Below, one piece after another: positions 34,148 to 44,669 of a stretch of DNA of 64,000 nt (its first letter is position 1; each line of letters begins with the position of its first letter). Source of the stretch: Zantedeschia hybrid cultivar (Eukaryota; Streptophyta; Magnoliopsida; Alismatales; Araceae); the NCBI GenBank assembly GCA_030544215.1, contig JARZZO010000008.1, forward strand, positions 16,735,114-16,799,113, read 5' to 3'. Below the pieces are notes generated by a model. It was not told the origin of the DNA, ran no database searches, and was given only the letters and a program-made list of their open reading frames with translations. The position numbers and the translations under genes are program-made.

Positions 34148-34159
34148 GCTCTGATACCA
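34148..34159 (-). other. Primer binding site (initiator Met tRNA)
   Basis: TGGTATCAGAGC on the minus strand, one base after the 5' LTR, is the sequence complementary to the 3' end of plant initiator tRNA-Met used by most Copia elements. Confidence 0.95.
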
Positions 34160-34160
34160 C

Positions 34161-35712
34161 TGTTGGGATCGCTGTGTCGGGATCCGATCCTAAAACGCAG
34201 CGGAATAAAGGAGTTCGGGATCGGATCTGTCCCGTTTCGGTCGTTAAAACTAAACTGGTGTAAACCGAATTTACCTTGCGCGGATTCGAATCCGCGTCCG
34301 TTTTCCGGTTCCGTCGGAGCGATGCCGCAAGTCGCGCAGATGCCCGACCTCTAGCGGTATCCACGCGGTTCTCCTCGCGATGGATCGTCCTCGCTTCCTC
34401 GCTCGCTGCGGCGCTCGAAGATCCCGTCTGACTGCGCGTGATCCGCCGCGACATGCGGATCCAGAATCCCCGTCGAACGGGAAGTGGAGCAGTTGGGAAC
34501 GGCACGCCCAGAGGAGAGAGAAAGTGGGAAGAACGAATGACGGCTAGGTCAGGGTTGCTGGCTCCGGACGTAGAATCCGTTCTTTTATAAAAAGTCAGTT
34601 TGCGGTTTTTCACAAAAACCCAGACTTATCCGAAATCCTGTCGGATTATCCATCGTCTTGAAAACCATTTGCGTGTGACCCTCTAGGCCTAAATACCAGT
34701 CCAGTTAATAGCCCATTAAGTCCAGTAACCCTTTACTGACCCACTGTATTAATTAATATCCTTATATTCAATTAATCAGCCGAATTTAATGTCCCACAAT
34801 AAATTCGGACGGACTGCCGATCACGTTGGATGCCAAGCAACATCGCGTGATCCTGGATGGCACTGGGGTTATCGCAACCCTCTATTGGAACCTTTCTGTC
34901 ATCGGTTAGCGCGCGGATATAATCCTTCATCCGTACAATGTTCCCGAATCGACTTAGGGCATGGTTTACTGTTAAACCCTATTTGGTCGATTCACTTGAA
35001 TCAGATGCTGCTATTCTGAATCCGATAACTCCTTATCGATTACAGAGTCCGCCCTGGCCAGGGACTTTAAGCGCATCATTCCCGGAACATTCTCTCTCAT
35101 ACAACCGAGAGCGGATGATCCCGTATTGAACACACAATTACCTTCGAGGGCATCTCCCTGAACCCGATCGCTTAACTTATTGATATCCCATGGTTAGGGA
35201 TTCGTTTGTCAAGGTCAAAGCTCAGAAACCTACCAACAAGGTATCCTTGGAGTCTCAGGTCCAAGGATCATCCACGCAACCGTGACAATTGAATCGAGCT
35301 GGTTAACAGTGAGGTGATTACCATCCAGCGATTCATAGTCGGATCAGTTCAGTGAACTCATTCACCAATGAGCACCTATAGGTTCAGCATAGTGTCTCCA
35401 CACAAGTGACTTATGAGATCAGTCACCCTCATCATATGAGCTGAAGTAACCTATACTAGTCTATCCGGATGTTCGATGTCCTATCTCAAACATCCTATGA
35501 CTAGGAACAATTAAGAACATGTGTTTATAAGTCTTCGGTCCCGTAATTATGATCTCATCATAATCCAAAGACTATTGCACATGTTCATGGACTTCATCGT
35601 GATACGATAAACACAGATCGAATTAATTACACACAATGAATTATTGCCATTTATTAATAATCTGAATATGTACACAGTATCGGATTGGCTTTGAGACCAT
35701 CTAATACTAACA
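34161..35712 (-). repeat. 5' LTR of the Copia element
   Basis: Same length as the 3' LTR and about 99.7 percent identical by eye. It carries the promoter that would drive the element, although I cannot assign a single clear TATA box. It ends at the GCACA duplication at 35713. Confidence 0.95.
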
Positions 35713-36444
35713 GCACAGACGGTGGCGGGGATTGCAGTTGATCCACTCGCTGCTGTGGCTGCGGTGGGGGGTCCACGGAATGTGGCAAATTGTTGCGGTT
35801 CGCAACCCTGCGTCCACGTCTATTCACATGTTGTGACGCATGCATAGACCCTTCCACATCTCCCCCATTCGCCATGCTGTTGGCTGTCATGTGAACCATC
35901 TCTTTCAAGAACTGAAATGTTTTACCTTTTAAAGTACGAAGGGCATTATTTGCCTGAAAAATTAATGGACATGTGATTACGTTTGTGTTAGTCATTAGCA
36001 ATAGCAAGAAAAAGTGTTATTATCATAGCAGATTGTTCTTACTTCAATAGCTTGTTCCCATGATTCAACTCCAGGCACAGGCCTTTTTGCTTCATCATCC
36101 CAACCCCACCCACTTCTTTTAAATAACGCATCAAGTTTGACATAAATCCCTTTGAGGACCTTCCATCGATTTTGTAGTTGGTCCTTGTTGTAATTTAGAT
36201 GACTTGCAGCATTGAAGCTGGGCGCGATCTGGTGCCAAACTTACGTTTTGAATGTCCCCTCGATATGATTTCCTTTGTCATATTCCTCCATCAGAAGCTG
36301 AATGAGGATTTTGTCATGGTCGACGGCCCAGTTTGGGGCACGGGTCGTAGCAGTGCCCTCAGTTGTAACTGGACGTTTACCTTTGTTCCCTTTTAATGAA
36401 GAGAAACATCCCACCAAAGTGGAGGACGAGGATAAATTTTTCAA
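35713..36444 (-). pseudogene. Harbinger ORF1 (Myb/SANT-like), N-terminal part with a nonsense codon
   Basis: Reading on the minus strand, the piece begins with a Ser/Lys-rich leader and enters a Myb/SANT-like domain (NWAVDHDKILIQLLMEEYDKG). An in-frame TAA at 36241-36243 interrupts the domain; the same frame goes on with VWHQIAPSFNAASHLNYNK, DQLQNRWKVLKG and the W-rich SGWGWDDEAKRP. A GT-AG intron of 89 nt (35954-36042) follows, then a polar Gln/Pro-rich exon runs to 35713, where the Copia element cuts in. A possible first exon with ATG and a GTGAGT donor is at 36589-36601, but its join is unclear. In this family ORF1 helps the transposase bind DNA; here it is broken both by the stop and by the insertion. 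Confidence 0.8.
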
Positions 36445-36650
36445 AAAAAAGCATCTACTTAAAAATGTAGACAGAAATGTAATCCACTATTAAATTTGTA
36501 TACGATATACCAAACATTGTTCTCATGAAGTAATTGAAAATGACCATTAAAAAAAAAAACCAAATATAAGAAGTAAGCATAGACTCACCGGAGGTGGACA
36601 TAGTATGTTTGCGCTTTCTACGATTCCTAATGATAAGAAAGAACAAAACA

Positions 36651-37410
36651 TAAGTGAAGCGAAGTGAGGACTAATTTATCTATTTCTTATTTTGCTAGTT
36701 AGTCATCAAAAGTAGGGAAAACATTAACATACAATACTCAGAAATACTCTAGACATGTTTGGAAGTTGTTGCGAATTTTACAAACAAAAGAAGAAAACAA
36801 ACAAGCTAGACATAAGTAGACTGAAAATGCACCCATATCACCAGATAAGTTGGAAGACAGTTTGTTGAAACAAGTTGGAAGACAGTTTGCTGATACAAAC
36901 AAATATGCACATGAGAATTTTCCCTTATGATTACTTTTGTAAGACAATTTAATAGTTGGAAGACTTTTATCCTAGCATATGTACTCCAATAGAAGATAAC
37001 ACCAGCTTGGGGTTGATAGACTTTACCCAGCCTTCTAAATTATGGTTGGAATTTTCAGTCTTGCAATAGGAGCCAGTTCTGTTCTGCAGCTGAACAGCTG
37101 CAGCATAACTGGGATCACTTGTACTAATTCATCATCAATAAATATAAAGTCATATCCGTGAAACTATGCAAAGTTCCACAGGAGACTTAGGAGGAATAAG
37201 TTATGATCCTTTGGGACAAAATATTTGTTTGAGGATTGTCTTGCACACAAACATGTTTTTCCTCCGCATTTTGTCACTGTCAATCTCAATTGAGCTACTA
37301 ACTTGACAAGCTTCTGCCCCTGGCCACATGCACATCAATGTGATCTCCAAGCATGATTTACCAATTCTTCTTAATTTTGCAATGGGAACTAACTGTTTCT
37401 GCATCTCTTT
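36651..37410. other. Gene-free stretch between the Harbinger element and the B3 remnant
   Basis: AT-rich, with no recognisable coding or repeat structure apart from a short direct repeat (GTTGGAAGACAGTTTG) near 36850 and 36875. Confidence 0.5.
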
Positions 37411-37724
37411 CAGCCTCTGCTCAGGAATTTATCAGGTACGTAGGTGAAGACAACAGCAGATTGGCAACCATTTTTAGCCCTGCAGGCGAACCTTGGCATA
37501 TTGAGGTACACAAGGATAGCAAAGGTCTCCAATTTGCTGATGGTTGGCAAAGGTTTGTAGTAGCCCACAATCTAAGTAGAGGAGACTCCTTAGTATTCAA
37601 GCATAAAGGTGCCCTGATTTTTGATGTTGCCATTTTGGACAACATAATATGTGAAACAGAACACAATCTTGATGTAGCAAGTGGAGTAGAAAATGGTAGG
37701 ATTCCAACACAAGGAAACTCATGA
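37411..37724 (+). pseudogene. B3 DNA-binding domain remnant (REM-like)
   Basis: The frame encodes EFIRYVGEDNSRLATIFSP, then WHIEVHKD, DGWQRFVVAHNLSRGD and SLVFKHKGALIFDVAIL, which is the core of a plant B3 domain of the REM type, followed by 30 unrelated residues and a stop at 37722-37724. The N-terminal residues before EFI look like intron or random sequence, and TTTCAG / CTCAG motifs just before 37421 could be an exon acceptor. No further B3 domain, start exon or partner exons are visible nearby, so it is most likely one surviving exon of a B3 gene. If an upstream exon exists it would have to lie beyond the Harbinger element. Confidence 0.7.
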
Positions 37725-39376
37725 GACCAGTTATAATTTATGAATCTGAGCTTGTTTATGCCATACACTCTGAGCTTGTAAGGCACAAGATGTAATGAAT
37801 GGCAGTGCTAGGAGACCACATTTTCAGGTTGTCATAAATCTCTCAACGCATAATCGGAAATATGCACTGGTGAGTCCTATTACAGCATGTATGACTTCCT
37901 TGCCTTCTTAATCGGAGACCAAAACCAGTTGCCAAGCTTAAGAATGCTAGCCTGTGCTATGAAGCATGAGAATGGCTGGGTTGATTGCACCTAAGACATC
38001 TCTATGTCCATATACCTAAGCTCATAGATCAAAGTATAACATCTACTTGTCAAATTTCAGAAACAAGAATCTTTCACCCCATGTTAGACTCCTCATTATA
38101 TTTATCCACATATATATATTGAACACTTGTCATCCTTTCAATTCAAATGATGATTGATGCATGTTCAGAGATTTGAAGAATGATCTACGACTTCAAAGTT
38201 AGCTAGGTAGCATGTTGTATTGGCAGCATATAAGGTTGCTTGCTGAAATAGATCTAGAAATCACAGTTCTGTCAGCAGCGTGTAAGGTTGCTTGAAATAG
38301 ATTCATAAATCACAGTTAACAGTCTCTGTATGGGCTTCCAGGTCTGTAAAAATTACAGGCCTGGTTTTGTCTATTAAAAAAAATGTACGCTTTGGGTGTT
38401 AGGGATTTACATAAGGATACAATGGCCATGACATAACATAGATCTGTTTTTTCCAACAAAATTAGATAGTTCAAAAAAAGGTTAAAAGAAACCACTGACC
38501 TGACTTTATCTAAACACTGTAAGTGCTCACTTCTTTCCTTCTTATTCCTTTGCTCCTGTTTGTGAAATCATACCCTTGAAAGAAGGATCCAGTCATTTTG
38601 CAACCAAACAAAATCTCATTCCACCTCCTTGCTTCCAAAAACAATTCCCATCCTAAACAATAAAATACATTGCACCCTTTTTCAAGTTCCCAACATCCAA
38701 CAATACATCACCCCTTCCACATCCCTGCATGTATGCGTGTATGCACTCTCACTACAGGTTTTGGCCCTATCACCATGATCCTGCTCCACAGCCTTCCTAA
38801 TGCCAGATTCATGAGACTTCCATAGCTTTGTATTTTTTGTTCCCTTGCTTTTCCTCCTCCACATGAATGCAATGTATGTCCACCAAAATCTCTCATTTTC
38901 ACTCTCCGTTGCTTATTTGCTACTTGCAGGGGTAAGATCCATAATTTTGCACCAGCTGCACCTAGTTTCACATTTTCATCCCAACATTGTACTCAAGCAA
39001 CAAAAGTCATGTCCAGTGCGGAGTGGGAGAAACAGAGAAACTCGTTTGATCACATAATGATGTTTACAATTATATGCATATCACTGAGTACTTTTTCTGC
39101 CCGTAATAATGTTTTTGTATGGTGCTAAATAATTTTGAACGAGGTTATACCTGAGTTATCAAACTTCAGAGCAACTTGTCCTAGACTTCAACTCAGGTGT
39201 TCATCAAAATAAAGACAGCCAATTAAACACAACTCAGAAGAATTTAGTCCAACCCTTTAAACCATGGTTTCAAGGCTAACATTTACAGCTTTTTACTTGA
39301 CTGTGGCACGCACCAATTCATGCATGTTACATAATGACAGATTCAATTTCTCGTAATCATGTGCAGTCACTCCTTT
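37725..39376. other. Gene-free stretch
   Basis: No supported gene. A GCAGCRTRTAAGGTTGCTTG repeat occurs at about 38222 and 38275. ORFs here have no recognisable similarity. Confidence 0.4.
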
Positions 39377-39397
39377 CACTACAAGGGAGGCAGGTTT

Positions 39398-39715
39398 TGT
39401 CAGCGAATATATGTCAACGGCTATAGATACTTGTCGACAAAGAGAATATATGTCGACGGCTTTAATATAGCCGTCGACATATGTAATAAATTAAAAAAAA
39501 AATAACAGTAAAATCTATATGTCAACGGCTATATGTGTAGCCGTTGACATATATAATATATGTCAGCGGCTACACATATAGCCGTTGACATATATACTAT
39601 ATGTCAGCGGCTAAACTGTAGCCGTTGATATATCTGATATATGTCAGCGGCTACACTTATAGCCGTTGACATATCTACTATATGTCAGCGGCTACACTTA
39701 TAGCCGCTGACAAAA
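39398..39715. repeat. Left subterminal repeat array of CACTA 1
   Basis: TATGTCARCGGCTA words alternate with their reverse complements, forming a string of short hairpins. Such arrays bind the subterminal-binding transposon protein in CACTA elements. Confidence 0.9.
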
Positions 39716-39796
39716 AACCGCCCCCCTTTTCCTGTCTCCCTCCCGAGCCCTAGCTCCCTGTCTCCATCTTTTCCCCTCTCCTAGCCCTAGCCACTG

Positions 39797-40040
39797 CCGG
39801 TCGCCTCCGCTCTGCCCGCCATCGTCGCCGGTCGCCTCCGCTCTGCCCGCCATCATCGCCGGTCGCCTCCGCTCTGCCCGCCATCGGCGCCGGTCGCCTC
39901 CGCTCTGCCGGCCATCGTCGCCGGTCGCCTCCGCTCTGCCCGCCATCGTCGCCGGTCGCCTCCGCTCTGCCTGCCATCGTCGCCGGTCGCGTGCTCTGCC
40001 CGCCATCGTAGCCGGTCGCGTGCTCTGCCCGCCATCGTCG
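39797..40040. repeat. 31-bp GC-rich minisatellite in CACTA 1
   Basis: About eight units of a CTCTGCCCGCCATCGTCGCC-type repeat, each 31 bp, start near 39810, 39841, 39872 and 39903 and continue. Long ORFs on the minus strand over it, with repeated GDDGGQSG-like units, are consequences of the array. Confidence 0.9.
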
Positions 40041-41307
40041 CCGTCCGCTCGGCCCGCCGTAGTCATCGGTCCCACCCGCCATTGTCGCCGGTCTCGTCCG
40101 CTCGGCCCGCCATCGTGCTCGCCCACTGGCCACCGGCCATTCTCCTTTCCACGGCCACTGGCCATCCTCGTTTCCACGGCCCACTGCAGGTATAATTTTT
40201 TAAAAATCTAGATGCTCGTAGGTATAATTTTGTAAAAATCTCAGAATGGTGTGAATAAGAAGCAAGCAGGCTCGAAAAAAAAGCATACGATAATCTTGCA
40301 TGTTTTCTACAGAGATACGTTATGCTTTTATGTTGGTTATACCTTGAGCATCACTTAGTAAATCTCATGATCTTCAAGTTATATGTGGTAACTTGAAGGT
40401 TGTGTTATGCATCTGCAGCGGTAAGTTGTGGCTTTCTGATTTGCTTTCTTATAGATGTTTGAATGTAAGTCATGACTGTAATGTTAAGAATCTTAATACT
40501 TATTCAATGAATAGTCACTAGCTAGCATCTGGATTCGTTGCTTTTACTGTGTTGGTTAGACTTGGTTCTCTGTCGTATTTGGCTTGTTTTCTGATGTAGT
40601 GAAATATGCAGTTGGAACTTGGATCCTGTGGAGTTCAGGGTCTATGGGCCCTATAAAGCAGGGGGGGAAATCTGAACTTGCTTGTTGGGATGTCATTATA
40701 GACTGAATGGATAGGATGCCAATAAGAACTTTTCAACTTTCTGAAGTTTATTGGGCATGAGTATCATTTACCTAATCATACGATAATCTGATCTGCCTTA
40801 TCACTAACTTGTTAGGTAAATCTAGTACCCCTATTCCAATCTGCAGTTAGAGCCACGTTGAGAGGGATCCGCAGTCATCTTCTGACTTCTGCATAGAGCA
40901 AGTCAGTCATAGGCTCGTCCCAATGGATGCAGGCTAATTGGTCAGGTTCCATTGAGTCAACAGTCACATCCAAGCATTGCTTAATGGGCCAAAGATGGGC
41001 CTCATCAATCACGCGAATAATAATGAGTTAATCACAAATATAAAATTCAAAAGTTGGAAAGATGTAAGATTCTTCCTCTTAATGTCTTCCCATTCTGGAA
41101 CCCTCCATACATCCACTCAGTCCTTACTCACAAACTCTTGCTTGCTTTCTTGCAATGATGACACCTTAGTCTGGCACCATACTTTATGTCCCAACTCCTC
41201 TACCATTTCTTCCTATTATACATCCTCTCTCCAGCCCATCCCCCAAAAACATAAGAAAAACAAAAATGAAAATCATCCTGTCTCCAGCCCATCCCCCCAA
41301 AACATGT

Positions 41308-41371
41308 TAGATAGATAGATAGATACAGATATAACACACAGACAGACAGACAGATAGATAGATAGATAGAC
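41308..41371. repeat. (GATA)n/(GACA)n microsatellite
   Basis: Runs of GATA, then GACA, then GATA inside CACTA 1. Confidence 0.9.
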
Positions 41372-41984
41372 AAACATCTGTGTTACACCTCCTACCCTCA
41401 GCCGACTGTCACACAGTTAGCCACCAAATAAGGCGCTATTTGTACATAATGTAGTAGGCTCGTCCCAATGGAGGAAGGCAAACGTAAGTGAAGGTTTTGC
41501 GTATGACACCCTAGGACATGTTTATGATCATGTACTCTTAAATGGTAATAATTTTGGCTCCGAAGTCCTTATCCACATTTCAAAATTTACGACAAGCTTA
41601 CCTTAAGCTCAAAGCTTAATAAAACAGATAAGAAATTCCAATCAGTTATGTTTTAGCCACATTGTTGGAAAATCAGGCACATCTCAGCGAATTGGCAGAG
41701 GAAAAGCCTCCCACTTATAACTGCTGAAAGCTCAAAAGCCACCTTCAGTTGGGTGCAATTATGATCTTGCCTGTCACATGTAGTTTAGCATTTTGTTCCA
41801 TGACTACAAAACCAGAACATGTTCCCCCCCCGGATCACCCAGTTTAGTCCAAGTTTAACTAAAATTCAGCCTAAATTCAGTCCAAATTCAATAATTTAGT
41901 CCAAATTCAATTAAGAGACAGGTTGATTGATTGGGTTAGTCCTCCTTTCTCCAGTTCAACTGATGATAAATCTCACCTTGTCAT

Positions 41985-42330
41985 GTGTTTCTCCATTCTT
42001 TGGCAAATATGGAAGGACCGTTGTAATTAAGCATGTTATCGAAGGGAAAGTCCTTAATCCTATGATGATCATCCTGTGAAAAACACTATTCGAATTTGAA
42101 ATCTGGTCCAAATTTGAAAAACTTCTTTAGCATCCACACCCAGCAGAGACATTACCTCGTGCCCACCACCTTCAGGGTCACTCAAGATTAACTTTGATGG
42201 AACCACACATGATTCGGGTAGTTCTATTGGGATAGTTCTCAGAGATCACAAGGGTTTAGTGATCTCAAGTTCTATTTAGAAGTTATCTTCCTCTGATATA
42301 GTTTTACATTTAGGGTCCGTTTGGTAGATA
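41985..42330 (+). pseudogene. LINE RNase H-like fragment inside CACTA 1
   Basis: Broken frames encode FSILWQIWKDRC and then KINFDGTTHDSGSSIGIVLRD, the start of the RNase H-like (RVT_3) domain at the end of plant LINE ORF2. Stops interrupt it and the rest of the domain is missing. Confidence 0.6.
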
Positions 42331-42779
42331 TAGATTTTTTTTTGACAGACTATATTACTGCTTTGGTATATTAAACTGGCAACCCCAGTGCGTAGAGGTT
42401 TACCTCCGCCTAGTACCAAAGGGTAATATATAGTTGTGGATGCGCATGCGAATTAGAATATAATTTTTGTACTATATATGTGAATGTAGATGTGATATGT
42501 ATGAATGTGGATGTGATTTGATATTTACATGTAGATACAAATAAGTTTTCTTGCAGGTACAGATGATGATGTAAATGTGTACATGTATGTGTATGTGGAT
42601 GTGGATGTGGATGTGGTTGTGCATATGTAAATGCAGTTGTATATATGGATGTGGTTGACCCTTTTTTTTTTTTGTCCGTTCAAGACTTTTGTTATGATAT
42701 ATGTTTTTACTGTCTTTTGACAGTAATGACATATATCGATCATAAAGTCTTGAATTGTCCTGTTGGACAGTCTGTGGAT

Positions 42780-43036
42780 ATTTGATCATCTAATGTTCTT
42801 TATTATATGTGCTTCATGATCATCTTAAATTTTCGACAGTATCTTCTCACTCTTCTCCAATATACCTGCTAATTTTGACTGCTCTTTTTGTCATTTGTAT
42901 TTCATACAAGTGACTTTTTGAGAAAAAGTTAAAATTAGTAAATAATGGTGGTATATTGGAGAAGTGTGGGGAGATGCTGCCGAAATTTTAAGATAATCAT
43001 GAAGCACATATATTAAAGAACATTAGATGATCAAAT
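42780..43036. repeat. Long inverted repeat (hairpin) inside CACTA 1
   Basis: About 120 bases from 42780 (ATTTGATCATCTAATGTTC...) pair with the reverse complement of the sequence ending at 43036, with scattered mismatches and almost no loop. It may be a foldback MITE that moved into the CACTA element. No clear target duplication is visible. Confidence 0.85.
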
Positions 43037-43789
43037 ATACATGGATGGACATGTTATGTGATGTAGGTACCCTTTGTTTATGAGATTGTATGAAATCAGA
43101 CAGGTGTACAGGTTTGAAAAATGTACAACTTTCAGGGAAGATGCTGCTGAATTTTGTTTAGAAATGTGTACAAGTAACTTTCCTGACAGGTACGGATGTG
43201 GATGTGGATGTGTTTATTGGATGTGAATGCGTATGTGGATGTGGATGTGTAATGTAGATATTATTTTTTTATGAGATTGTATGAAACCAGACAGGTGTAC
43301 AAATGTGAAAAATGTACAACTTTTAGGGGAGATACTGCCGAATTTTTTTTAGAAATGTATATATCTATATTTATAAATATATTTATCTATCTATTTATGT
43401 ATTTAACTTTTGTTAGTAGCACTTTTGAATTAATTGAATATGATGACGATGCGTTTATCTTTACAGGTTCTTTGTGTGTATGTCCTTGGTATTGTATGTG
43501 AGGCGATGATGATACACTTGACTTTACAGCTACTGCAAACCATCTGCTAACGGCACGGCAACTCTGGATGGTCCTACTGGGCAACCGAGTTGCAGCCGTT
43601 TTGTGCGGATCGCTGAAGCATACGGAAGCCCCTATGGGTTAAAAACATTTTCTATCTGAGCCTCCGGTCTTCCCTCTCTTAAATTTTATGGAGAGACCAC
43701 TGTGTGTCTTTGTGTTTTGCATGCGTGGATAATATAGAAGTTATTAATCGATCACATTTGTTAATATGTAGGTTAAAGGATACATAGAA

Positions 43790-43939
43790 ATGGCTGGACT
43801 TGACAAGAATTGGATGAAGTTTATTCATAATCGAGGAGATCCTAGATATGAGAGAGGGGTAGCTGAGTTTTTGGACTTTGCTTTTCATGAAGATAGAATA
43901 AGTTTAGTTGTGAATGTTGATGGTGATGACGAACAGTGA
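43790..43939 (+). pseudogene. CACTA transposase N-terminal fragment (Transpos_assoc-like)
   Basis: A 49-codon ORF starting MAGLDKNWMKFIHNRGDPRY and containing RGVAEFLDFAFHE resembles the transposase-associated domain at the N-terminus of plant CACTA TNP2 proteins (W near the start, then Y-x2-GV-x2-F-x2-FA). It stops after 49 codons and the 3' subterminal region follows soon after, so the catalytic part was lost by internal deletion. It shows the element derived from an autonomous CACTA transcribed left to right. Confidence 0.7.
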
Positions 43940-44224
43940 GCCGATGATAATTGATACATTTAGTTGTGGATGTGTAATCTGAATTTTTCGGGGATGTGTA
44001 ATGTGAATTTTTCATGGATGTGTTTTTTAATGTTATGTGAATGTTTATTTATGTATGTGGATGTATTTTTTTTGTGATTTTATGAATGTGTTTATTTGAA
44101 AGTGTGAATGTGTTTATTTGTACATGTTGATGTGTTTTTGTATATCTTTGTAAGCACAAATCTGTATATACAGGAAAAATATATAATTTATTAATTTAAT
44201 ATATTTTTTTTTTCTTAATAACTA

Positions 44225-44657
44225 TTTGTCAGCGGCTTTATAGCCGTCGACAAATAGTATTGTCAGCGGCCGCTCTCAGGGAAAATGCTTTGTCAGCGGC
44301 TTAGGCCGCTGACAAAACTATTTGTCGACGGCTATAAAGCCGTCGACAAATACTATTTGTCGACGGCTACCATTAGCCGTGGACATATGCCCTATTTGTC
44401 AGCGGCTAATATCTGTGGACATAGGTTTCATATGTCAGCGGCTAGTTGAAGCCGCTGACATATGTCTTATATGTCAGCGGCTTCCGTGCGTAGACATATA
44501 TAGTATATGTCAGCGGCTCTATGTAGCCGTTGACAAATATATGCCAACGGGACTTTTGTCCACGGCTTTGTCAGCGGCTGTGAAGCCGTCGACATAAGCA
44601 TTTGTCAGCGGCTGTTTAGGATTTGTCAGCGGCTCTTAGCCGCTGACAAATCCTGTT
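44225..44657. repeat. Right subterminal repeat array of CACTA 1
   Basis: Dense TTGTCAGCGGCT / AGCCGCTGACAA words in both orientations up to the right TIR. Short ORFs with repeated ICQRL units are translations of this repeat. Confidence 0.9.
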
Positions 44658-44669
44658 TTTCTTGTAGTG

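Larger units (their letters stand above)
26352..35712 (-). mobile_element. Copia LTR retrotransposon, full length
   Basis: Two 1552-bp LTRs (26352-27903 and 34161-35712) flank a 6257-bp interior, bordered by the 5-bp duplication GCACA. The order on the minus strand is 5' LTR, primer binding site, 2.3-kb leader, gag-protease-integrase-RT-RNase H in one frame, polypurine tract, 3' LTR. Integrase before RT makes it Copia. The LTRs differ at four positions by my reading, so the insertion is young. It disrupts ORF1 of a Harbinger transposon. Confidence 0.97.
22880..36650 (-). mobile_element. PIF/Harbinger transposon, split by a Copia insertion
   Basis: Three minus-strand ORFs in line make up the element: a Myb/SANT-like ORF1, a small viroplasmin-domain ORF and a spliced DDE transposase. 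The Copia element at 26352-35712 lies inside ORF1. The outer ends are uncertain: ATTACGCTCGTTTTGATC near 22878-22893 could be the left TIR after a TTA target, but I found no matching right end near 36600-37000. Without the Copia insert the element is about 4.4 kb. Confidence 0.6.
39377..44669 (+). mobile_element. CACTA transposon 1, non-autonomous
   Basis: The left end CACTACAAGGGAGGCAGG and the right end, as reverse complement CACTACAAGAAAAACAGG, are CACTA TIRs. Both ends are flanked by TTT, a 3-bp target duplication. Just inside each end is an array of short inverted TGTCAGCGGCT / AGCCGCTGACA words. The 5293-bp interior has only a short transposase N-terminal fragment, a minisatellite, a LINE fragment and a long inverted repeat. 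It belongs to the same family as the element at 53628. Confidence 0.93.

Noticed and set aside
39698..40184. Long minus-strand ORFs with repeated GDDGGQSG-like units
   Set aside because: They are translations of the 31-bp minisatellite, whose frames stay open because of composition and unit structure.
44322..44597. Cys-rich repeat protein with ICQRL units (also at 58037-58252)
   Set aside because: Both are translations of CACTA subterminal repeats, seen in two elements of one family.
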